From IMG/VR virus record IMGVR_UViG_3300033143_000299, positions 1 through 63,603 of that record: DNA of 63,603 bases; one strand, written 5' to 3'. The DNA is from a virus. Positions 26,788 to 33,911 of this stretch are shown piece by piece. Below the pieces are notes generated by a model. The model saw only the letters and a list, made by a program, of their open reading frames with translations, was not told where the DNA came from and searched no databases. Positions within the stretch are counted from its first letter, which is position 1; the number at the start of each line of letters is the position of its first letter. Both the position numbers and the translations under genes were made by a program.

Positions 26788-29700
26788 ATGAGTGTTTACT
26801 TACAAGAGGTATTAGGCCTACTAAAAAGAAATAAAAAACAAGTAAAACTAGATAAGAAGAGAGATTGGTTTGAATTTGCTAAGATCTATTCTAATAGTTT
26901 TCTCAATACAGGAGCGGCTTATAATCCTAAAGGTGAGCCATTCATTATTAAGTGGGGTGACCTCAGATGTGATTTATTATTTGGTGTAGTAATGCAAGAC
27001 CCAGATAGTTCTGCAACAAAGTTCAGAATTCCTATGTACTCAGATCCTTCTGGTGTATGTGCTACTTTGAATACATCTATAAAGGATAGTATCATGATCC
27101 AGAATGCCACTGGTGATTCAATAATAGTCAATGGAAACTTAAGAGTTGATGAAAACTTACAGGTTGAAAGGAATAGTGTATTAAAATTAAATGTTGAATT
27201 AGGTACGTCAGGTGACACAGGAAATGCTACATCACTGTTTAATAAAATTCATGATTCTGCTGGTCAAGCAGCAGGTGCTGCTAACAGAGTACTAAGATCT
27301 TTAGCTGATGGTAGAGTTGTATGGTCAGATGATGACCCAGTAGTAGCTCTTCCATTTGGTAACATCTGGGTTACAAGTGTAGGTTATAAAAGTATAGGGG
27401 CTAGTGCTACTGGTAATTTACTTGGATCAAATGTAGTTTCTACAGGTAGTGATATAGTAATTGGTACTACCATACTTACTCTAGATAACCTTGGAGCAAA
27501 TGCAACTGTATCTGATAGATTAATGATATATGATGATTCAGCTGATAGTAATAAATATATTAAACTTGGAGACTTAGCATCAAGCCTTAGTTTTGTAACA
27601 GGTACAGGTGTAGCAACAAGAGTTGCTTTCTGGTCAGCCACTGATACAATCTCTAGTGATGCAAACTTATTTTGGCATAACTCAGATGATTGTTTAGCTA
27701 TAGGGCTTCCACAGCAATCTACAGCACATACTTCATTATCTATAAAAAATCCTCAAGATAGACCAACTGTAATAAAAATTGATTCTAACAATAATGATGC
27801 AGGTGATATAACTGCACAAATTATGCTTTTTGATGAAGTTGGTCAAGCAGGTATAAAAAATGAAATTAGACAAACTGGTGTAAGTGGTACTGGTCAAGGT
27901 GCTTCTAAATTAGAATTTTTACAAACTATCAATGGTACAACAAGTACACCAATAAGAATAGAAGCTGGTGGTGTAGGTATAAACGGTGTAACACCAACAC
28001 AAAAATTACATGTTGATGGTAATATAAGAGTAACTGGCGGATACTATGATAGTAGTAATGACATTGGTAATGCTGGACAAGTATTAAGTTCTACTGGTAG
28101 TGGTACTAATTGGATTGCTGCAGGAACTGGTACAATATCTACAATACAAGAAGGCCCAGGTATTACAGTAACAAATGGATCAGGACCAACAACTACAGTA
28201 GCTGTAGATTATGTTGGGGCTGATAACTTTATATTAGAAGCAGCTTCTTCAGCATTAAATATTGCTACAGATAGTATAGCATTTAATGATGTTAGTGATA
28301 GTAATACAGTAAAACGTGCACTTATTCAAGATATTCTTAGATCAGATAGTTTTGGTATTCAAGGAGATGGTGGTACAATACAACAAATAACTGGTGGAGA
28401 AATTATAAACTTTGTGGGACAAGCTGGTTTAGACTTTAGTGTAGCAGGTGGTGCTCCTAATACTGCAGCAATAGCTTTAGATATAGCCGGTACAAATAAC
28501 TTTATAGAAGTGCAAACTGCAGGCACACCAGCTACTGATGACTTTATTCTTTTCTCTGATATAAATGATAGTAATACTGTAAAGAAATCATTAGTATCTA
28601 GTTTACCATTTAATAATTTAACAACATTAAACTTATCATTAACTACAGGAAATACAACTCCTTTTGCAGGAAGTATTTCTGGAAGTAACCTTAACCTTAG
28701 TTTAAATAAGTTTGGTGGTGGTAATGTAGTAGGATATGTTCCAGACTCATCAGCATCAAATCAATCAACTACATTCTTAAGAGCTGATGGTACATGGCAA
28801 GTTCCAGCTGGAGGTGGTGGTAGTACTACCGTTAGTGCAGGAACAGGTATAAATGTAACAGGTACAGCAAGTAATCCAACTGTTAATATAGATTACGCTG
28901 GTACTGATAATGCTATATTAGAAGCAGGTACTGCATCTCCAACAGATCAAGATTACATATGGTTTAGTGATACAAGTGATTCTAATACTATTAAGAAGAA
29001 TACTATACCAGAATTTATGGCTGCAGGTAGTTTTACTGTAACAGATTCAAGTAATCCACAAGTAATTAATTTAGGTAGTACATTAAATGTAGCTGCAAAA
29101 ACATCTGCACAGGGTGGTCTTACTATAGATACAGCTACTAGTAGTACTATAACAATAGGTGTAGATAATGTAGGTACTAATAACCTTATACTAACACAAC
29201 CAACAGAATCAAATGTGGCAACTACTGACTGGGTCATGGTTAGTGATACTTCAGATTCTAACACACTTAAGAAACAACAGATTTATTTACTGCCTGGATT
29301 CTATAATGGCTTTACATTACAAGCAGATTCAGGATCAGCAACTGTAGTAAATACAGATGAGAATTTTGATATTGCTGGTGGAACAGGTTTATCATCAGTA
29401 ATTAGTGAGACATCATCAGGACCAGGACCTCAAACTACTAACACAGTTACAATTAACCATACTGATTCTATTACAGCTGCTACAGCAGCATATCCTGCAT
29501 CTATAACATATAACGCAACTGGACATATTACAGCAATTACTCCAGGAACAGCACCTCCAGCGGGTACGGTTACATCTATTACAGCAGGTGAAGCATTAGA
29601 AATAGAATCTGGATCTAGTACAGTTAACCCTACTATAGGTGTTAAGTTTACAGGAGCGGATAACTTAATAAAAGTTCCAGGAGCAGGTACTGCAGATGCA

Positions 29701-30354
29701 TCAGATGAGGTACTATTCAATGATGCTAGTGATACTAATGCAGTTAAGAGAACAGCTATTAGTGCATTACCAGTAGTAACAAGTCTAACTGCAGGAACTG
29801 GATGTTCAGAAGCAGGTGGTGGAACTACGGGATCATTAACACTTAATGTAGGAGCGGGAGCAGGTTTACAAGCTAATGCAACTAATATAGCTGTAGATTA
29901 CGTAGGAACAGATTCTATTATTCAATCTGCAACAAGTGCATCAGGTTTAGTTCCTGATAAAAATGATTTAGTATTATTCCAAGATGTAAGTGATTCTAAT
30001 ACAGTTAAATATACTGAAGTTAAAAACTTAGTAGTATCTGACCCAGGACCAAGTGATTATTTCTCATGTGGTACTAGTGGTATAATTAACCAAGGTCAGT
30101 CTATCTTTACTGGAAACAATTCAGTATCTTATAACTCAGGAACCGGATTATATACAGTAACTTTTAATCAAACAAGACCTAGTGCAAACTATTTAGTTCA
30201 ACCAGTTGTTATGCTTAGTATGGGTAGTAAAATGCTTCAAGCAGTAACTAGAAACCATACTACAACAGGATTTCAAATGTCAGTAATAGATAAGGATAAT
30301 GCTACTCAGAACGGTACACAAACTTTTGCAATAGCAGTTACTATGTATGCATAG
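26788..30354 (+). CDS. Large tail fibre / receptor-binding protein with internal repeats
   Basis: The N-terminal ~100 residues of this 1,188-residue protein look like a particle-attachment domain. The rest is Gly/Ser/Thr/Asn-rich beta repeats with collagen-like flexibility but no Gly-X-Y. Six units of a ~45-residue module (VDYVGTDN...ILEA...DxSDSNTVKK) occur between about residues 470 and 1080, with a related earlier DSADSNKYIK. KLHVDGNIRVTGG near residue 410 is a common fibre phrase. The C-terminal ~110 residues lack repeats and are the likely receptor tip. No pectin-lyase or endosialidase motif was seen. Confidence 0.7.
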   Translation: MSVYLQEVLGLLKRNKKQVKLDKKRDWFEFAKIYSNSFLNTGAAYNPKGEPFIIKWGDLRCDLLFGVVMQDPDSSATKFRIPMYSDPSGVCATLNTSIKDSIMIQNATGDSIIVNGNLRVDENLQVERNSVLKLNVELGTSGDTGNATSLFNKIHDSAGQAAGAANRVLRSLADGRVVWSDDDPVVALPFGNIWVTSVGYKSIGASATGNLLGSNVVSTGSDIVIGTTILTLDNLGANATVSDRLMIYDDSADSNKYIKLGDLASSLSFVTGTGVATRVAFWSATDTISSDANLFWHNSDDCLAIGLPQQSTAHTSLSIKNPQDRPTVIKIDSNNNDAGDITAQIMLFDEVGQAGIKNEIRQTGVSGTGQGASKLEFLQTINGTTSTPIRIEAGGVGINGVTPTQKLHVDGNIRVTGGYYDSSNDIGNAGQVLSSTGSGTNWIAAGTGTISTIQEGPGITVTNGSGPTTTVAVDYVGADNFILEAASSALNIATDSIAFNDVSDSNTVKRALIQDILRSDSFGIQGDGGTIQQITGGEIINFVGQAGLDFSVAGGAPNTAAIALDIAGTNNFIEVQTAGTPATDDFILFSDINDSNTVKKSLVSSLPFNNLTTLNLSLTTGNTTPFAGSISGSNLNLSLNKFGGGNVVGYVPDSSASNQSTTFLRADGTWQVPAGGGGSTTVSAGTGINVTGTASNPTVNIDYAGTDNAILEAGTASPTDQDYIWFSDTSDSNTIKKNTIPEFMAAGSFTVTDSSNPQVINLGSTLNVAAKTSAQGGLTIDTATSSTITIGVDNVGTNNLILTQPTESNVATTDWVMVSDTSDSNTLKKQQIYLLPGFYNGFTLQADSGSATVVNTDENFDIAGGTGLSSVISETSSGPGPQTTNTVTINHTDSITAATAAYPASITYNATGHITAITPGTAPPAGTVTSITAGEALEIESGSSTVNPTIGVKFTGADNLIKVPGAGTADASDEVLFNDASDTNAVKRTAISALPVVTSLTAGTGCSEAGGGTTGSLTLNVGAGAGLQANATNIAVDYVGTDSIIQSATSASGLVPDKNDLVLFQDVSDSNTVKYTEVKNLVVSDPGPSDYFSCGTSGIINQGQSIFTGNNSVSYNSGTGLYTVTFNQTRPSANYLVQPVVMLSMGSKMLQAVTRNHTTTGFQMSVIDKDNATQNGTQTFAIAVTMYA
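28199..30015 (+). repeat. Six imperfect repeat units inside the fibre gene
   Basis: Each unit encodes a segment like (V/I)D(Y)(V/A)GT(D/N)N followed about 25 residues later by D(V/T/A)SDSNTVKK. The SDSNT-type motif falls near 28289, 28558, 28969, 29246, 29722 and 29984, so the spacing is irregular (about 260-480 bp). The copies differ at many codons and are old or under selection. Confidence 0.7.
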
Positions 30355-30386
30355 TATATATAAATTAATAAATAAAAATAAATAAA

Positions 30387-30806
30387 ATGGGAGTAAAATT
30401 TAATAACGCAGAGTCATCAAGTCTAAATGCTGAGTATCCTAAAGCTATGTCAGTTCCAAATCAATATGGGTTTGGAGGACTATCAATACATAAAGTACTT
30501 TCATCAGCTGGAACCAATCTGGATTTTATTAAAAAAGGTGGAGGTAGTGTATATGCTATAAACCTTCATAATAGTACTAGTTCTGATATGTTTATAAGAT
30601 TATTTGATAAAGCTACAGCCCCTGTTAATTCAGATATTCCTGTAGCAATCTTCTGTATAGCAGCAGATAGTTATTTAGATCTATCTTTAGAAGTTGGTTT
30701 TCAATTTAAATTAGGATTAGGTATGAATATAACTACAGGATCTGCTGATGGTAATACTGGTGCAATAGGAGCAGGTGATGTTGTAGGTGGTATATTCTGG
30801 AAATAA
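30387..30806 (+). CDS. Fibre-associated structural protein
   Basis: This 139-residue protein is Gly/Ser-rich with alternating strands and a C-terminal aromatic end (GGIFWK). It follows the large fibre gene after 32 bp and is the last + strand gene before the convergent DNA metabolism block. A role as fibre tip, chaperone or decoration protein is inferred from position only. Confidence 0.5.
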   Translation: MGVKFNNAESSSLNAEYPKAMSVPNQYGFGGLSIHKVLSSAGTNLDFIKKGGGSVYAINLHNSTSSDMFIRLFDKATAPVNSDIPVAIFCIAADSYLDLSLEVGFQFKLGLGMNITTGSADGNTGAIGAGDVVGGIFWK

Positions 30807-30867
30807 ATAAGGAAGGGCAAAAACATCTAATATTATTATTAGTGGCAATACGCCAACCCTCCCTTAT
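30807..30867. terminator. Candidate stem between convergent operons
   Basis: Arms ATAAGGAAGGG (30807-30817) and CCCTCCCTTAT (30857-30867) pair with one mismatch, with smaller hairpins in the loop (CTAATA/TATTAG and TGGC/GCCA). It lies between convergent genes, a place where terminators are expected, but no U-run follows. Confidence 0.35.
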
Positions 30868-30882
30868 ATAAATTTCCTAGCT

Positions 30883-31071
30883 TTAGAATATAGTTTTTTT
30901 ATTTTTATTTAATAGCTCAACTTTGGTAACAAGACCATCTTGTCTTCCCATTTGTTTAGCATCTCCTTTATTATCAGCCATTACAGCCATCCATTTGGTG
31001 TAATACTGTGGATCATCATTAAGTAATTTATTATATGGTATGTACCAAACACTAAAGTATCTCATTCCCAC
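30883..31071 (-). CDS. Short protein of unknown function
   Basis: Last gene (62 residues) of the leftward DNA metabolism block, overlapping the start of its neighbour at 31062 by 10 bp. Tyr/Trp-rich first half, basic end. No family recognised. Confidence 0.45.
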   Translation of the reverse strand: MGMRYFSVWYIPYNKLLNDDPQYYTKWMAVMADNKGDAKQMGRQDGLVTKVELLNKNKKTIF

Positions 31072-31298
31072 AAGCTGTCATGTTCAAGGCTTCTAATATA
31101 CTCCCACCTTTCACGTTCATCTCTAATAGAATCCTGTTTAGTATATATAATAGTATCATTGTTATCTATATACCAATCTAAAACTTCAGGATCCGTATCT
31201 GGATTATATACAGTTGGTTTACAACTTAATAAATGAAACAGTACTATTAGATATAATGCTGTCCATATACAATATTTAATTATTTTTTTATTTTCCAT
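31062..31298 (-). CDS. Lipoprotein
   Basis: A hydrophobic N-terminal segment of this 78-residue product (WTALYLIVLFHL) ends in the lipobox-like LLSC|KPT near residue 26. The mature part is acidic and charged (DTDPEVLDW, RDERERWEY). Probably anchored to the host membrane. Overlaps both neighbours by about 10 bp, so it is part of one transcript. Confidence 0.55.
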   Translation of the reverse strand: MENKKIIKYCIWTALYLIVLFHLLSCKPTVYNPDTDPEVLDWYIDNNDTIIYTKQDSIRDERERWEYIRSLEHDSLWE

Positions 31299-31572
31299 TT
31301 TCTATTTCTTTTTGTAAGCAAGCTAATGCACGCCATGCACATTTTGCAGTGTGACGAATTCCATCATCATCTATTTTTCCTGCATCTATCAGGTGTCTAG
31401 CTAAAGCATCATAGTCATCAGTTGATTTACTACGATCCCAATGTAGAGGCTTGTCAGGATGATGTTGTTTGTTTCCTGCAAGTGATACACGAGCCACTTC
31501 CATTATAGCATCAGGAAAGTACTTCAATACACCAGTAAACACTGGCCTTTCTTTTCTTTCTTTTGCGTTCAT
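31288..31572 (-). CDS. dATP/dGTP diphosphohydrolase-like protein (DUF5664-type)
   Basis: Conserved segments of this 94-residue protein (YFPDAIMEVARVSLAGNKQH, HWDRSKSTDDYDALARHL, DDDGIRHTAKCAWRALACLQ) match the small phage family annotated as dATP/dGTP diphosphohydrolase N-terminal domain, which is related to MazG-like nucleotide pyrophosphohydrolases. It would adjust the purine deoxynucleotide pool for phage replication alongside nrdA/nrdB. Catalytic acidic residues appear in the DDYD and DDDG blocks. Overlaps the next gene by ATGA. Confidence 0.7.
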   Translation of the reverse strand: MNAKERKERPVFTGVLKYFPDAIMEVARVSLAGNKQHHPDKPLHWDRSKSTDDYDALARHLIDAGKIDDDGIRHTAKCAWRALACLQKEIENGK

Positions 31573-31760
31573 TTGTCTTTATTTTTATTATAATCTATTA
31601 AGAATCCGGTTAGTACGAGCAAGTTAAGACCCATGCTAATCACTATCTCATGTATATCTTTATATATATTAACGGATAAGTGGATATGACCAACAATCCA
31701 AAACGGTATAGCCATCTGTTGACTGTACCATATCAATGCAAATTCAATAAATTTTCTCAT
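31569..31760 (-). CDS. Small two-helix membrane protein
   Basis: In this 63-residue protein, two hydrophobic segments (around residues 7-25 and 41-56) are joined by a His-containing loop. ATGA overlap with the DUF5664-type gene. Function unknown. Confidence 0.5.
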   Translation of the reverse strand: MRKFIEFALIWYSQQMAIPFWIVGHIHLSVNIYKDIHEIVISMGLNLLVLTGFLIDYNKNKDK

Positions 31761-31792
31761 GTTACTCTATTTTTAGAAGGACAATATAGGAG

Positions 31793-31823
31793 TGGGGCCA
31801 AGAATGCAAAAAACTTGACCCCA
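31793..31823 (-). promoter_or_regulatory. RNA hairpin in the intergenic gap
   Basis: Arms 31793-31802 and 31814-31823 form, in the leftward transcript, a 10 bp stem (UGGGGUCAAG with CUUGGCCCCA) whose only non-Watson-Crick pair is a G-U, with an 11 nt U-rich loop. On the other strand the same position is a C-A mismatch, so the structure belongs to the leftward RNA. No U-run follows; a processing or pausing site is possible. Confidence 0.45.
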
Positions 31824-31834
31824 GCTGGTTTCTC

Positions 31835-31903
31835 CTAATTATCTAATTTATCATATATGGTTATATATAAAAGCAATAACATTAATACACTAAGGGCTAG
31901 CAT
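31835..31903 (-). CDS. Possible 22-residue membrane peptide
   Basis: A short frame 5 bp after the stop of the 298-residue gene encodes a hydrophobic helix (MLALSVLMLLLLYITIYDKL). It is in line with the operon direction but too short to be certain. Confidence 0.3.
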   Translation of the reverse strand: MLALSVLMLLLLYITIYDKLDN

Positions 31904-31908
31904 CTTAA

Positions 31909-32805
31909 TCATATCTCTATCTCTTCAAAGTCTATGTCCATCTGTAGTGTCTCCTCATTGACTTCAACTATCATATCTGCATGCTCATCTACAATAATCT
32001 GTGACGGATCCCCTAAGTCTTCATACTCTTGAGGTTTCTCAAACATTTGTTTGCTAGCAGGTGATCCCTGTAGCTCTACTGTAAAGAAATCATGAAAGTT
32101 CTGTTGGTCATTAAGCCACTCACGTGGGTGAGTTTGCTTTAGTGCATGGGTTACGTTATTATAAAAGGCCCAAGCAGTTTCTCTAGAGCAATTATAATCA
32201 TATGACGGCTTTTCTAATTCCCTCTTTATGCATGCTAACTGATGAGTATTGACTAATTGTTCTTGTATAAACAAACGTCCTGCAAGCTCAGCTTGTTCTC
32301 TGAAGCTTAGGTTAACGTTCTTCATAGACTCTTTATCCTTTATTAATCTCTTATAATATTTCTCACCATTCTTAATCTGATCTGACATATGCATATAGAT
32401 ATCTCTGGATGCTGACCATCTATGCTTTCTTTTATAGTTCATCATGTCTCCACATAACATACCGTTATAACAAACTTGTACATATGCACCAATTGCACAC
32501 ACAAAGCTTTTAGACTTATCATAAGAGTTTGTCCAGGCAAACATCATTCCTAGTTCCTTTTCATTCTCTATATCTATATCAGTTGTTTGTTCAGGGTATA
32601 TATGATATACCCCTTGAGCTACACTTGCATTCTTGCTAGCTCTATATATCTCTCTAGTTACCATAAATCCGCTATCAGCTAATAATTTAAAAGTATTAGC
32701 TATAACTTCACTATGTGGTACTACAGTGTAAGTATTACCGTGGTTAGGTAAAGGTGCATTTTCTAGATGCCACCTGGTTGTTTCTATTGGTTTTGAATGT
32801 CCCAT
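31909..32805 (-). CDS. DUF932-like phage protein
   Basis: The stretch SFVCAIGAYVQVCYNGMLCG followed by a basic RKHRW motif in this 298-residue protein resembles the DUF932 / phage-plasmid-like family core, in which a V-x-V-C-x-N-G signature is followed by an R-H motif. The C-terminus is acidic. Family members are often encoded in phages and plasmids near replication genes, with no established biochemical role. Its start is preceded by a terminator-like hairpin and an AT-rich gap that could hold its own promoter. Confidence 0.5.
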   Translation of the reverse strand: MGHSKPIETTRWHLENAPLPNHGNTYTVVPHSEVIANTFKLLADSGFMVTREIYRASKNASVAQGVYHIYPEQTTDIDIENEKELGMMFAWTNSYDKSKSFVCAIGAYVQVCYNGMLCGDMMNYKRKHRWSASRDIYMHMSDQIKNGEKYYKRLIKDKESMKNVNLSFREQAELAGRLFIQEQLVNTHQLACIKRELEKPSYDYNCSRETAWAFYNNVTHALKQTHPREWLNDQQNFHDFFTVELQGSPASKQMFEKPQEYEDLGDPSQIIVDEHADMIVEVNEETLQMDIDFEEIEI

Positions 32806-32837
32806 AATTGTTTAAACTTTTAAAGTGTAAATATAAT

Positions 32838-32857
32838 AAAAAAATGCTGACTCAGCA
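32838..32857 (-). terminator. Short terminator-like hairpin with U-run
   Basis: Immediately after the stop of the photoproduct-lyase-like gene the leftward RNA has TGCTGAGTCAGCA followed by seven U. The stem is only about four to six base pairs with a tight loop, so termination may be partial. Confidence 0.45.
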
Positions 32858-32859
32858 AA

Positions 32860-33693
32860 TTAAAATATATATCTTATTGTATTTAATGGAAAATATTGTT
32901 TATATATCTCTTTAAACTCTGCTAGCAATCTAGTTTTGTGTTTTAAAGGATATCTCATAACTCCTGACGCATTCTTTACTTCATAAGAACGTCTCATTAG
33001 TTCCTGGGCTTCTGGTGTTGCCTTAGCCATTTGATTTTTATGATTAGTTAAAGCTATAACTTCACACTTATTTACTCCTGCATATGCATTTACTTCAGCA
33101 AATAGGTCATTATACTCTTCTTTCCAACCTGGATAGAAGACTAATGGACTATAATTACAGTGTACTTCCCAGCCTAAGTTCTTTAGTCTATTAATATCTT
33201 TTATTCTACTAGATATCTTTTGCATCTTAGGTTCTAATATATTAGAGTAAACCTGGGGCATGAGGCTTACTCTGACTCTAGGAGCCTTGTTAAAGTGATT
33301 TACATCCAGTTTAAGAAGACTTGGATACTTTGTAGCCATAGTACTGTTAAGTTGTGGATGGTCATCATAACGCTTTAAATAGTCATGTAAAGATTCAGGC
33401 ATATGTTTCTGCATCAGAACTAAGTCTGAGTTACATGCAATATCTACCATAGTATATATAGGGTCTTGTTGGTCTGGTTCTTTGATATATGTCTTTTCCC
33501 ATTCAACAACAGACTTAAATATGTCATCTACATTCTTATTTACAAATACTCTACGCCCATTATACCTGGACATATAACAATAAGTGTCTACACAGCCACC
33601 AAAGCAACCATAGATTAAGTTGGGAGCTATGCAGTTTGCACTATTGTTATTGGGTTTTGTAACTAAAGTTTTGGTTTGTTGTACTTTAATCAT
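32860..33693 (-). CDS. Spore photoproduct lyase-like radical SAM protein
   Basis: The N-terminal cysteine cluster of this 277-residue protein is C30-x3-C34-x4-C39-Tyr (GCFGGCVDTYCYM). Downstream, RVSLMPQVYSNILEP, then RIKDINRLKNLGWEVHCNYS and PGWKEEYNDLF, follow the order of blocks in the spore photoproduct lyase family (arginine-rich strand, EP turn, helix, then a Gly-Trp...Tyr motif). Such enzymes use S-adenosylmethionine and a 4Fe-4S cluster to reverse thymine photoproducts. The last spacing (x4) differs from the classic CX3CX2C. Repair or modification of phage DNA is inferred. Confidence 0.65.
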   Translation of the reverse strand: MIKVQQTKTLVTKPNNNSANCIAPNLIYGCFGGCVDTYCYMSRYNGRRVFVNKNVDDIFKSVVEWEKTYIKEPDQQDPIYTMVDIACNSDLVLMQKHMPESLHDYLKRYDDHPQLNSTMATKYPSLLKLDVNHFNKAPRVRVSLMPQVYSNILEPKMQKISSRIKDINRLKNLGWEVHCNYSPLVFYPGWKEEYNDLFAEVNAYAGVNKCEVIALTNHKNQMAKATPEAQELMRRSYEVKNASGVMRYPLKHKTRLLAEFKEIYKQYFPLNTIRYIF

Positions 33694-33910
33694 CTATTGG
33701 TATAATATTAGACCATGATGGGTAATTAAACTTATTACCCTCATGATCTGAACAAATACAGTACATACCATCCTTCTCCTCATATGTTAAGACTTCTCCT
33801 TTTATAACAGATCCATCTGAACTGAATAGATTCTCTGGTGGTTTTCCTATATAATGTTCTTTTTTTTTGATTCTGAACTTTTTTCCTTTTTCTAAATCTC
33901 CTAATTGCAT
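33686..33910 (-). CDS. Small beta-rich protein upstream of the radical SAM gene
   Basis: The 74-residue product has a Lys-rich start (LGDLEKGKKFRIKKKEHYIG) and then alternating strands suggestive of a small beta-barrel. Overlaps the radical SAM gene by 8 bp and lies 1 bp after DNA polymerase. Function unknown. Confidence 0.5.
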   Translation of the reverse strand: MQLGDLEKGKKFRIKKKEHYIGKPPENLFSSDGSVIKGEVLTYEEKDGMYCICSDHEGNKFNYPSWSNIIPIDD

Positions 33911-33911
33911 T

